A DNA stretch of 64,000 nucleotides. It comes from Tipula vernalis. Lineage: Eukaryota > Arthropoda > Insecta > Diptera > Tipulidae. The DNA lies in assembly GCA_958295665.1 (NCBI GenBank), contig OY282560.1:39908590-39972589 (forward strand). The letters run 5' to 3'. The position numbers and the translations under genes were made by a program. Under the pieces are notes generated by a model. That model worked only from the letters and a program-made list of their open reading frames with translations, was not told the origin of the DNA and searched no databases. Of this stretch, positions 24,530 to 34,375 are shown one piece after another. Position 1 is the first letter of the stretch; every line of letters begins with the position of its first letter.

Positions 24530-24979
24530 GCTGAAATTCGGACTTTTTCCTAACAGTGCTGTGCTGCTGACAGCTCATCCTACTGAAAGGTTACGGAGCT
24601 GGTAGATTAATCGGCCACACCACCGGTCGCGGTAGGGACATACCAAACCCGAACGAAGTTCTGAAGACTGTATAGTTTAGAGCTATGTGGGCCACCGAAG
24701 AAAGGAGTTTTGGATGTGGCAGTTTGAGGCCAGTCAAGAGAGAAGTCTTTACTGTGGCCTGGAAAATTCGGCGTAAGTGTCGACTTTGGATGGGGCAGTC
24801 GAAGTCAGTTTCGATTCTAGTGGCATGGAAAGTTATACGACCAGACAGTCGAAGTAAGTAGTCTCGACTATGGCCGTATGACTTGGAAAGGCGGCGAATT
24901 ATCATGGCGGGGAATGGCTCGGTGGTCGTATATAATTATGAGTGAATATATTGTAATAGTGATTGAGTGAATCGCTACA
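24530..24979 (+). mobile_element. Possible LTR with internal imperfect repeats
   Basis: A relatively GC-rich stretch with about three imperfect 55-75-bp repeats (GGCAGTCGAAGTCAGT, CGACTATGG, GCATGGAAAG-type words, about 24715-24900) ends TAGTGATTGAGTGAATCGCTACA (24957-24979). That end matches the one at 23266-23291. What follows is A/C-rich and gag-like, as expected inside an LTR element. The 5' boundary and primer-binding site were not identified. Confidence 0.35.
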
Positions 24980-26140
24980 AACTTTTCCATTTAATACCAA
25001 CAAACAAACATAAAAAATTCAAACACATACGATCACGCCACAGAATCCGAAATGCAAAGCCTGCAATAACAACAAAATTCGTTTACTCACCAACGACAAA
25101 CTAACACGAAAAACTTAATCAACAATAGATAAACACCTTACCAATACTAACAGGAGACAAATGTCAAAGATAATTACAGATGACGAGATTTAAACATATC
25201 CACAATAATACCACCACAACAAACAAAATTTACTACATACAGACAACAATCTCAGGGATAATGCAAACCCGTAATAATAAACATGGCTCTCTCAGACTTA
25301 ACGGATAAACCAATACTGCAACATTCATTAAACGAGCAGCAACATCTAGACGACCAAATAAGCTAGGATTTCAAAGATTTCAATGTATAAGACCAGCAGT
25401 ACGAGAGCCGCCGCAGTTGGATCTCGACAAATATTTTGAAAATCAAACGCAAATAAACAGAAAAGTGATGATTCACACGAAATGGGTAACATTCCATAAA
25501 TGTACCTAGTATCTTTAAACTATACATAATTGAAACATACGAAAAATTCATATAGAAACACGAACCGTCCAAACAAATCAGACACCAGAGCAACCTGGAA
25601 GTAAACCACTAAAACCAGAAACAAATCCAAACAATCACCAGTTCGATAAACAAGGAAGAACGATCTGTTATTACCAAACATGGAAACTCAAATAAACAGA
25701 AACAATTACGAAGAAACGGATGCCATAGAATCGATAAATGGCATACTCCTTATAGTGCAATTGATAATCATCCGCACTGAAAGGAAAGAAAAGAACCCAC
25801 GAGACGCTCAGCAGATACAAAATTACCACGACCAAGACAATCTTAGATTTAAAAAAAAATTCTTGGAAAGAGAAAGAAAATAACCAAGACAGAACTAGCT
25901 ACAAAAGTCAACCAATCCTTATACAAATAGTCCCCAGCCTGACACATAATTCAATTCAAGCCATTGCCAGACCAACAGACATTCGAACTTTAGGAAACAA
26001 GTTAACACAAACAGCTGCTAAACAAAAGACGTTACCTAGCCATAATGCAATACCAAACCCTAGATACCAAACGCAAACAATCGCCGGCCCTACTTAAAAC
26101 CAAAAGTTCATATCAAACAAACCAACGAACAGAGAAGAGA
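24980..26140 (+). pseudogene. Decayed retroelement interior (gag-like), uncertain
   Basis: The plus strand is strikingly A/C-rich and poor in G and T, as in many retroelement interiors. Near 25640-25700 a frame reads DKQGRTICYY, which resembles the start of a gag zinc knuckle, followed by Lys/Arg-rich residues. Another open stretch lies at 25884-26090. Stops are frequent. No protease, RT or integrase motif was recognised, so the assignment is tentative. Confidence 0.3.
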
Positions 26141-27791
26141 TAAGTATGACATTCCGGAAACGTAGTTTATCATGAACTGGTCTTATTAATGTAATATTAA
26201 AACGACTAAACAAATTCTTATATGTTTGATAATTATTCAGCTTTATTGACTGATAGTTCAGTCATATTTCACCTTCTGTGCCTACCGACGATTGATTAAG
26301 CGGAGCACAAGGTTTCGTTCCAAAACTGTGTGAATTTTCATTTTAAAATTTGATTGACATTATTTAGGTAAGTGTGACAGTGACCCCCCAAAGAAGGCAG
26401 CATTTGCCAATCGGTACTTTGATAACAACGAAATGATATAGTATTGAAAATGGACACCATTTACAGACCCACTTTCATTAGTATCAAATTTGAACATTTC
26501 AAGAATATAAGCTCTTTGGAAAGGCAAACGAAAAACGAAAATAGGTTTGTAAATTCAAACATTTTAATACTATCATAATTGGACAAAAATACTTTATGCG
26601 TATATGCTAAAATTAATTAAGCTTAACCATGTCGAAGCACACATAAAAGTACGGTAACAAAATAATTAAAATTCTAGATGTTCAGTTTCATTTTGCCAGA
26701 ATACTATAATCTCAATAATTATTGAAATTGGTTCGACTCAAATCGATATATAGAAATACGTGCAAATATTTGTTCATTCCGCGAGGAACATTCAAATATA
26801 CGGTAACAATTTGACAGTTATGTGGCCTACAATTTATTGCTAGGTAGTTAGTTACAAAACATATATCACAACTCCTTTATGCTACATGGAACAAAATTAT
26901 TTCTTTTAGAAAACGGGTGGTGGAATTTTGTTCTATTTTTATTACATCATTTCCGTTCATCTTCATCGTTCGTCGAAGGCAATAAAAACACAACAAAAAA
27001 AAATTTTTCTCCCCGAAAAATTAATAAAAATAATAATAAATTAAGATAAATTAGCGTTTGGTTTCCCAAAAGACTAAAAAAAAAAAAATCTTTGCCAGTT
27101 TGAATTGAAAATGATGGAAAATTTGTTGGTATCCTTAAAAAAATGTTCCGTATTTTTTTTTTTACCCTAATTATGGTTTACAAAAATAGGATATATAAAC
27201 AAGTGAAAGACAAATTTGTCATTCATTCCTTTTTAGATCGAAGTTTATATTTTATATGAGGGTTTTCAATTCTCGTTAATCAAAAAGAGAAACGTCACCT
27301 TTATGTAAAATGATTAACCAACATAGGTGTTTAATCCTAGACCTAGTCAATTCTTCTATCTGCCAAAAGGCTGATTGAATGGTTGAGTGCGAGGAAACAA
27401 AAAGTATCAACCTGCATTTCCCTCCCCTTATGCAATAGTGTACACGGAAGAAGCCTGTGTGCAATAGGCGCGTACTATGCTTATTAGTTCGAACTAGGAA
27501 ATTTAAAATACTCGGATATTATAATACCCGGGTAATCGAGTATTATTTTCTAAACTACCCGGGTAAAATTCAAGTTTTTTTCGTTGAATCAAATAAATAA
27601 ACTATCGGTAAATTAACTTTACCTCCTTCATTTGAAAGGAGATATTGGTCCAGAAAGAGTGAACGAAATAGTCGAGAAAAAACCAAGGGGTAGTCCTGTA
27701 AACAATTGTAAAACTACTGGTTAACATTGGAAGAGATTCACAAAATTTTAAATTCAAGAATTGCCTACAGATCTATCAAATTTAGTGTGAA
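26141..27791. other. Non-coding stretch, nothing recognised
   Basis: No supported coding or RNA feature. A small frame at 27276-27464 (-) has no family resemblance. Confidence 0.4.
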
Positions 27792-27803
27792 ATATATATA
27801 TAT

Positions 27804-27880
<77 letters not shown>
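27792..27880. repeat. (AT)n microsatellite
   Basis: About 44 AT dinucleotides with one phase break near 27814. Confidence 0.98.
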
Positions 27881-27881
<1 letters not shown>

Positions 27882-28257
27882 TTGACTTTATTCATATCAC
27901 GATTGGCCGAAAGTGGTAAAGATGTCAGGCATTACTGCATTTTTTATCAATATCTGCTATGCGCAGAAAAAATCTGCACTCGCCATCTTTCAGGCGAGGC
28001 CGATGAAATCATGATTGGTGTTCGGTTAATGGAGTTAAAGCAGAATATAGAGATGTATGGGCATTTCAAATATGTATTTTATATAATTTGGATACCAGAA
28101 CGAAAGTGTTTGTGGTGAAGATAAAAATGCACAAAACTCTACTTGGACCGCATATTGAGCAAAAAGGCCTCATTTTGGATATGTCCCAACTCGTTACCAC
28201 GTAAGGCAATATAGCCTACATTATACAATATAAAGCACTAAAGCATAGCAATATATA
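27881..28257. other. Unassigned stretch upstream of the gypsy 5' LTR fragment
   Basis: A 78-codon plus-strand frame at 27882-28118 has no recognised domain. The start of the gypsy 5' LTR could lie here, but the part of the 3' LTR upstream of 33998 has no clear counterpart. Confidence 0.3.
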
Positions 28258-28397
28258 ACCACATCACAATACGTTTCAATATAAAAACACTGATCAAGAA
28301 CTACGTGACAAGAACAATATACCATAAAACAATTTTAAGTTAGAGTTAAGAACAGATTATTTTGGTTAGTTGTAATTATGTTTTTAAATAAATAACT
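28258..28397 (+). repeat. Gypsy 5' LTR, 3' portion
   Basis: It starts ACCACATCA, contains AACAATATACCATAA and GATTATTTTGGTTAGTTG and ends AATAAATAACT, matching 33998-34138 with small differences. Gag-like coding begins within about 15-20 nt, so the usual leader and primer-binding site seem to be missing. Confidence 0.7.
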
Positions 28398-28409
28398 ATA
28401 CTAAGGGAT

Positions 28410-28830
28410 CTATAGGGATCTTAAGGTCCCAATAGAGGTTACCGACCTCTTCCGAATACCTGACCCCATCACATCAATACCACATTTTGATAGTAATAGG
28501 AAACAGGTAACGGGCTTGTCTAAAAACAGTCGAGGAAACTTTGCATATATTTGAACCAATAATACGGTAAAAAACAAAATAGAGGGGAAGACAAGAAACA
28601 TACTATGTCTGGCCGGAGATCCCGAATCATTTCTAGAAATGAAAACAATCCTGTTAGAAGCTTTAGGCGACAAACAGGAATTATCGTACTTTAAGTCCCA
28701 ACTCTGGGTAAATAAACAACAAGAAGCCCAAGCGGCGAAACTCAAAAACATAGAGGAGGCCTACGCATTTTTATGTAAATTCAATACAAATGAAGTAATA
28801 TCAAACAATTCGGGGAACAATTATTAAAAC
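28410..28830 (+). pseudogene. Gypsy gag remnant
   Basis: The plus strand reads a worn gag capsid pattern (IPHFDSNRKQV ... KNKIEGKTRNILCLAGDPESFLEMKTILLEAL) continuing into the open frame 28639-28827 (GDKQELSYFKSQLW ... YAFLCKFNTNE). One in-frame stop is seen near 28552. About 90 nt downstream, TPMEVDPSFRSRNTR resembles the gag C-terminus of 17.6/297-type elements. No zinc knuckle is seen, which is also usual for errantivirus gags. Confidence 0.65.
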
Positions 28831-29079
28831 AATTCAAATGTTCAAAAACCAAACCAGTTTGTTCCAAAATAGTTCAGTACAGTAAATCAGAAAAAGACAA
28901 ATTATCCAACTCCGGAAACGCAAACACCAATGGAGGTAGATCCTTCATTTCGGTCCAGAAATACTCGAAATAAATATATCAATACTTCGAAGAAAAGAAT
29001 CCCGAAATCTGTGAATGAAAATTTCCAGGAAAATCAAGAATTAGATTCAGGAAATTTTCAAGCAGACCAAAATTCCAAC

Positions 29080-29485
29080 ACGGAGGACTAAATTTCCTAA
29101 AGTACTGGAAATGCCGAAATAGGCAGAATGATCAAATTATAAAATTACTCATAGATACAGGGGCCAATAATAACATTATTAGACCTAATATAATACCAAA
29201 CCACCTCCTCGTACAGCAAGAAAAATGTGCAAGAAATTTTTTAGGCATACAAAAATCAAATCAATCAAAGGCCAAATTAATTTTACTAGCAATAAACTAC
29301 CTATTCAAACCTATCACATACTAGAATTCCACAATTTGAGGATTGACTATAAGTCAAACAAGATCTATTTAAACAGCAATGTATTCAAATTTTACAGCTA
29401 TTATCCTGCGGAAAACTTCTACCTTCACCTAGTCACATGCGAAACATCGGAAAATGGTGACTGGGTAGTTTCAGAATATGGGTAG
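29080..29485 (+). pseudogene. Gypsy aspartic protease remnant
   Basis: KLLIDTGANNNIIRPN at about 29140-29190 is a clear retropepsin active-site motif (DTGA) with the usual downstream NIIR pattern. The frame then shifts, and the open segment 29225-29485 carries the weakened rest. Stops separate it from gag and RT. Confidence 0.75.
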
Positions 29486-29903
29486 TTGGACAAAGAGATA
29501 ACCTTGCAACCCGGATTATACAATGCAAATAAATGATTCCAATATGATCCGAAAATTGTAAGAGAATTCAATCCAGTTTCGAACTGAGGAGCTTATGATT
29601 ATGAAAAAATCAATCCTCTCACCAGGCTGCGGCGACTGGACTGACTACACCACAACCTACGCTCTATATATAATTAATATTCAACAAAAATTAATAAAGT
29701 AAAAAAAATGCAAATAATGTCAAAACCACTATTAAAATATTAACAGGTAGCCCAGAAATACCGAAAAATTTGCCAAAACTTTAAATTAAAGTGAATAATT
29801 TCGAAACGATAAAACCAATCCCCGTTTATGGCAAACCAACCATCGATAAAGTTACTATAGAGAAATTAATTCGTATACCGAATATCTAAACAAAAAAAAA
29901 AAA

Positions 29904-30660
29904 ATGGCTCTCATTGACACGATTCACCGAAATCAAGACGTATTGCTGAAACAAAATGAGAAATGGTCAGCAACGACCCTTATTAAACACAAGATCGTCA
30001 CAAAAGATGAAAGTCCCGTTAACACGAGAATATACAGCTATCATCCCCACTTCAAGAAAGATGTGGAGGATCATGTTCAAGAGATGTTAGACAGTGGTAT
30101 CATCCGCAAATCTAGTAGTCCATACTATTCTCGCATTTTCTCCGACTACCTAAAATTGAGCGAGAAAACGGTAAATAATAAATTCCCTATACCCCAAATT
30201 GAGGAAATACTTGAGAACCTAGGGAAGTCAGTGTATTTTTCCACATTGGACCATAAGGATAACAAGAGAAAACAGCTTACTCGACCGATAAAGGGCACTT
30301 CGAGTTCCAGCGGATGTTTTTTAAAGCCTTTCGGTTTAAAAAATGGTCCATCCATGTTTCAAAGAGCAATAAATAATGTCTTGCAGGGTCTAATAGGAAA
30401 CATATGCCATGTGCTTAAACGTCTATCACAGTTTAATTGAAATATCCAGCTTGATAAATGTGAATTTTTAAAATACGAAACTGAGTTTTTGGGACACGTA
30501 ATCACTCAAGAAGTGAGTAAAACCCAACTCGGATAAAATTCAAAAGATACTCGATTGGCCGTTGCCAAAGAATCCGAAGGAAATAAAACAATTCCTTGGA
30601 TAATCGGGATACTACCGCCGATTCATTAAAGACTATTCCAAAATAACAGAATCCTTGAAA
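29904..30660 (+). pseudogene. Gypsy reverse transcriptase remnant
   Basis: The frame at 29904-30440 has NTRIYSYHPHFKKDVEDHVQ, MLDSGIIRKSSSPYYS, NNKFPIPQIEEILENLGKSVYFSTLD and FGLKNGPSMFQRAINNVLQG, the fingers and palm of a 17.6/297-like RT. The segment with the YxDD catalytic motif is missing after ICHV. The thumb (EFLKYETEFLGHVIT) and the YRRFIKDYSKI segment follow, with stops. The enzyme is not functional. Confidence 0.85.
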
Positions 30661-30662
30661 CC

Positions 30663-30887
30663 TTGAAAAAAATATTATCCACAGATCAAATTCTGGCATA
30701 TCCAGAATTTTCAAAACAATTCATTTTGAAAACAGATGCTTCGGATTTTGCTCTAGGAGCAGCCCTGCCCCAAATCCAAAGCAATGTGGCAAGGCCAATT
30801 GCCTTCGCCTCAAGAACTTTGAATCGAATAGTGTCTAACTACGCAACCAACGAAAAAGAAGAAGATCAAAATAACCTTACCGGATGA
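30663..30887 (+). pseudogene. Gypsy RNase H remnant
   Basis: PEFSKQFILKTDASDFALGAAL followed by ARPIAFASRTLNRIVSNYATNEKE is the start of the gypsy RNase H domain, with the first catalytic Asp in TDAS and the Glu in NEKE. The rest of the domain is lost. No integrase was found downstream. Confidence 0.8.
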
Positions 30888-31146
30888 AGAACTCCGGTAT
30901 ATTACAACGAAATACTACTCTATGTTCTTATGTATCAAAATTGGAAGAAGCAAATGCAACAGCGATTAGAATCATCCCATTAACCGTCAATAAAACAATC
31001 ATAAAAGATTACCCACAGTATCTCATTAGGTCAAAACAGAGACTATATACAACCTTCCATCATAAAAATGTTATATAGAAGCATTCCGAAATCACGGAAT
31101 TCGAGGATGAGTGCATTAGGCCTTTGGTGATGGGTAGTGAGAGCCA

Positions 31147-31463
31147 TTGCAACGTAACATCAGAAGAAAAAAAAACAATTCAATTCATCGCAGAAGACAA
31201 AATAATAGAACATTGACGGGCAATTTCCTTATAACATTCTGCAATTGTACAATTATAATTAATAACAAAAAATTTCAAACCAATGAAATAAGAAGCGAAA
31301 CTCCAAAAATTCAGGGGGCCCTCCATAACATCATCGGAAACCGCAAACTAGACGACGAAGGAAATATTGAACGAATCAACCAAGAATCCACCCAAAATAG
31401 GAAACATCTGAAAAACCTTTATCTAAAATAAATAGACCATCAAAAATGGATAAGAACCCTTTA
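31147..31463 (+). pseudogene. Envelope-like C-terminal remnant of gypsy element
   Basis: The frame at 31147-31431 includes GNFLITFCNCTIIINNKKF and GALHNIIGNRKLDDEGNIER, resembling the C-terminal part of insect errantivirus envelope genes. It lies immediately upstream of the polypurine tract, where env ends in these elements. It is frameshifted and truncated, with no signal peptide or fusion region. The call is by position and weak similarity. Confidence 0.4.
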
Positions 31464-31480
31464 GGGGGGGGGGGGGGGGG
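31464..31480 (+). other. G17 tract, candidate polypurine tract
   Basis: Seventeen consecutive G preceded by TTA lie just before the start of the presumed 3' LTR, where the plus-strand primer of gypsy elements is found. The length suggests expansion of a shorter tract. Confidence 0.55.
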
Positions 31481-31594
31481 CTATTGTTTTCATCAATAGG
31501 AGTGATAATAACATTGGTCTACATTAGTTCACGTAAAAATGTAACGTCAATAAAGGACTCCTTTCTTACCCCCCCCCCCTCCCGGAGGAGTTAG
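31481..31594 (+). repeat. Left part of the split gypsy 3' LTR
   Basis: It lies between the G-tract and the LINE. It contains AATAAAGG and a C11 run (31569-31579) and ends with the 15-bp target sequence TCCCGGAGGAGTTAG, which continues the LTR at 33855-33869 beyond the LINE. Confidence 0.55.
31580..31594. repeat. Target-site duplication, left copy
   Basis: TCCCGGAGGAGTTAG here is identical to 33855-33869. The two copies bracket the antisense LINE and show it entered by target-primed insertion. Confidence 0.85.
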
Positions 31595-31685
31595 GTTGGA
31601 TTAGGTTTGGGTGGCGGTCCACTAGGACCAGGCAAAGACCCAAAAAATTGTCCGTAGCCGTACCACAGTAATTATTTCCTACAAC

Positions 31686-32138
31686 TCATTGGAACCATTT
31701 TGAGATGTTAACAAAGCGCTGGATACTCTTGACGTCCATCCTACAGAGGTCCGTCAGGTCTTTGAAGAGGAGTGCCCCTAGAAACTTTAATCTGTTTCGT
31801 GCCAGACGAGGGCAGGTGCAAAGATAAAGTACTGTCTCTTCCTCCTCTTCGTCCTCGCAACTACGACAGTAGTCATGTGAGAAGACACTAAGTCTACTAG
31901 CATGCCTCCCTATGAGACGGTGCCCCGTAATCAGTCCAACAACCACACTGATCTGACTTCGCTGAAGTGAGATCAGCTGTTTGGATCTCGTCAAGTTCAA
32001 CTGTTGCCGAGTTATTACGTAAGTGATACTTAACCATCTGTCATTCGGCAACTTGCTAGCTTCTTCCTGAAGGAGCAGTTTCAATATCATTTCTGCTTTC
32101 TGAGAAGTGGTCCATTGTACCACGTCGAGCCAGTTCAT
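31686..32138 (-). pseudogene. LINE ORF2 C-terminal Cys-rich domain
   Basis: The 150-codon frame begins in the end of RNase H (MNWLDVVQW follows the DELARRG-like motif). It then shows the conserved tail SVVVGLITGHRLIGRHASRL, CRSCEDEEEEETVLYLCTCP and RNRLKFLGALLF, a CxxC...C...C pattern typical of insect LINEs with RNase H. It is open to its natural-looking stop at 31686. Confidence 0.75.
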
Positions 32139-32475
32139 CGGCGTTTATATTCCCTGTACTTATGAAATGCGCCCATAAAATGTGGATGTTGAACTGATTT
32201 GCCATCTCGTTAAGAGATGAGAGACAGTTCTGGACTACTTTCGACGAGGGGAGGTGTGATTAAAGCGCTTTAATGGCAGCCTGACTGTCCGTATATATCC
32301 GAATATCACAAACTGGTATTAAATTATACCTTAACCAGTCTACGACTTCCTTTATGGCAGTTACGACAGCTTGAAAATGATACAGTAGTCGGGGAGACCG
32401 AAGGAGAGATTTAACAGAAGTTTCTCACAGAACACTCCAGCCCCGACTTTTCCGTCCAGTTTTGAATCATTAGTA
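32100..32475 (-). pseudogene. LINE RNase H domain remnant
   Basis: Minus-strand reading gives FTNDSKLDGKVGAGVFCEKL, CDIRIYTDSQAAIKAL and NINADELARRG, the three conserved blocks of RNase H (first Asp, DSQAAIKAL, and the final D-E-LA). Frameshifts and stops separate the blocks. Confidence 0.75.
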
Positions 32476-32744
32476 AAGAAGTTCATAACTCCTGGTTCCA
32501 AAACTTAATGATGGGTATCATCCAGTCCTCCCTGGATTGGATCCTAGTCCAGAACTTTGTGTCAAAAGTTAGTGACAGGACGGTGGTTTGGCGTCTATTG
32601 GAGGGGGGATCAAAGTTGAGTAGATTAATCTACCAGCTCCGTAACCTTCCAGTAGGGTGCGCATCACGTGAGCTGTTCTGGTCTTGTCATTAGGCAGCTG
32701 CGCAAGTGTACGTACTGCCTCCTCGTGGCAACCACTGGTAACTA

Positions 32745-32815
32745 AGCCTGTGCCAAATGGCCAAAAATGTGCCAAGTGCAACACTTGGCACATTTTTTGC
32801 CATTTAGCACAGGCT
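32745..32815. repeat. 71-nt near-perfect hairpin inside the LINE
   Basis: Arms 32745-32778 (AGCCTGTGCCAAATGG...) and 32782-32815 (...CCATTTAGCACAGGCT) pair at 32 of 34 positions with a 3-nt loop. TAA lies directly outside GCCTGTGC/GCACAGGC on both sides, compatible with a 3-bp target duplication of a tiny MITE. It lies between RT and RNase H of the LINE. Confidence 0.8.
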
Positions 32816-33363
32816 AAAGTACGGCGCTAAAGGAGAAAACCTTGACAAAAAACCCTAATCTAATGTGGAACAGCATATGCCGAAAGATGAATGGCTGATA
32901 GGTTAATTAGCCCAAAATATTCGGACTCTGGATACCAGGCACCCTCCAGTTTTATTTAGCCGTGTCGTAGTAAAGCTGGGTGAACTTCAGGTGATTTGCA
33001 ATTCCGAGCAACTCGTAAGAGTAAAATCAAACGGAATACGGGGCAGGAGTAGGAATATACGAGAGTGGGACAACCCTCTCGAGTTCCTTGAGCTCCAATG
33101 CTACCGTCTTTCTAGCGGAACTACATGCTGTAGTAAACATCTAGGAGGGAGAGCAATAAGCCCAGATAGTATGTATAATGTACCGGGAGGCAGTATCGTC
33201 AGGTTCATTAAGAACCTGAATATTGACTGGACGGATAATTAAGCAGGGTCCAGCACAATAGATCTTTTAGGTCGCAGTGCGAGGTGGCTGATCGCCCGCA
33301 TGGCCCTTCCAATAATAATAATAATAATAGTGACAGGACAGTATTGTCGGTGGTCTTGGGAAT

Positions 33364-33828
33364 TTATTTGTTGCACAAAACAGATGAGTGCCCTGTATTG
33401 TTGCAGGTCCACATTAATATGGATTTCAGCCGTATGGCAGTACAAACTGCCAACTTTTTCCCAAAGGTATCTAGCGGAGTCAAAAATAGCAGAGTCTCTA
33501 GTGTCTGAGTGGATGTGCTCCTCAGTGCACCACTGGTCCACAAAGAGATTGTTCTCTGAACTTTTGTCAACAGCTTTTGATTGACAGTTTTGTCCAGAGC
33601 AGGCCACCAGACTATTACCCTATACAAGAGTATGGGTCTGACTACTGCGGTATACAGCCAATGTACGATGCGGGGCACCAGCCCCCATCCTTTCCCATTG
33701 GAATTTTTGCAAGAGTATAGCGCTACCAAAGCTTTCTTTACCCTTTCCAGAATATTGGGTTTCCAATATAATTTGCTATCCAAAACGAGACCCAGAAACT
33801 TCGCTTCAACTGTAAAAGCTGAACCCAT
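33364..33828 (-). pseudogene. LINE reverse transcriptase C-terminal remnant
   Basis: The 154-codon frame contains AKFLGLVLDSKLYWKPNI, ALVALYSCKNSNGKGWGL and IVHWLYTAVVRPILLY, the thumb region of RNase H-bearing LINE RTs (…YTAVVRP-LLYG…). The palm with YxDD is absent because the element is 5'-truncated. Confidence 0.75.
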
Positions 33829-33854
33829 TTAAAGTGGGAGGATCGATGTTCAGG

Positions 33855-33869
33855 TCCCGGAGGAGTTAG
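33855..33869. repeat. Target-site duplication, right copy
   Basis: Second copy of TCCCGGAGGAGTTAG (see 31580-31594). The sequence that follows resumes the interrupted gypsy LTR. Confidence 0.85.
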
Positions 33870-34138
33870 ATCCTCACAAGCCGCATTCCAACATAACGTT
33901 TCTACACTTTAAGTGCAAACGTTATCATAAAACAGAACACTTACAAACAAGTAAGGAATCCGAGCTCGAGACAACAATGCTGTTGCAGAACAACGTGACC
34001 ACATCATATTCTGTTTCAATACAAAAACTCTGTTCAAGAACAACCTGGCCAACAACAATATACCATAACACAATTTTAAATTAGAATTAAGAAAAGATTA
34101 TTTTGGTTAGTTGCAATTATGTTTTGGAATAAATAACT
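33870..34138 (+). repeat. Right part of the split gypsy 3' LTR
   Basis: Bases 33998-34138 match the 5' LTR portion 28258-28397. The part before 33998 has no recognisable partner, so the 5' LTR has lost or diverged in its upstream half. Confidence 0.65.
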
Positions 34139-34375
34139 TGTGTAAAATAATAAATAAAATAAATCAAGTTTTTTTATTTTTAAATGTGACGAAGACTCGT
34201 AATTATAAATATAAATCTTTAATTTCAATTAGTATTAAATTTCAATCAATTGTTGTTTTACTGGATTGACTGTATTTTGTGACCGCGATACCATTTACGC
34301 TGATGATTGAATATTTTTGTCCCCCCAGTTGATAGAATACTTTTGGACCGTATACACAAACCGCATTTGTACAGT

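Larger units (their letters stand above)
31595..33854 (-). mobile_element. 5'-truncated RNase H-type LINE (I/LOA/R1 group) nested in gypsy LTR
   Basis: On the minus strand, from 33854 downwards, come the RT C-terminus, a gap, RNase H and a Cys-rich C-terminal domain. The element then ends ...AACCTAATCCAAC with no poly(A), directly at the 15-bp duplication. The 5' end starts inside RT, as in truncated LINE insertions. A 71-nt hairpin (32745-32815) sits in the middle. Order RT-RNase H-Cys region places it in the I/R1/LOA assemblage; the exact clade needs a phylogeny. Confidence 0.8.
28258..34138 (+). mobile_element. Degenerate Ty3/gypsy (errantivirus-like) LTR element
   Basis: Diverged direct repeats at 28258-28397 and 33998-34138 (about 80% identical, ending AATAAATAACT) act as LTR 3' portions. 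Between them on the plus strand are gag, protease, RT, RNase H and an envelope-like C-terminal remnant, then a 17-G purine tract at 31464-31480 in the position of a polypurine tract. Integrase was not found. The 3' LTR is interrupted by an antisense LINE at 31595-33854. All genes contain stops or deletions, so the element cannot be active. Confidence 0.8.

Noticed and set aside
24591..24905. 104-codon minus-strand frame
   Set aside because: Lies in the repeat-bearing LTR-like stretch and has no family resemblance; likely fortuitous.
28410..28751. 113-codon minus-strand frame
   Set aside because: Shadow of the plus-strand gypsy gag, which has recognisable capsid motifs.
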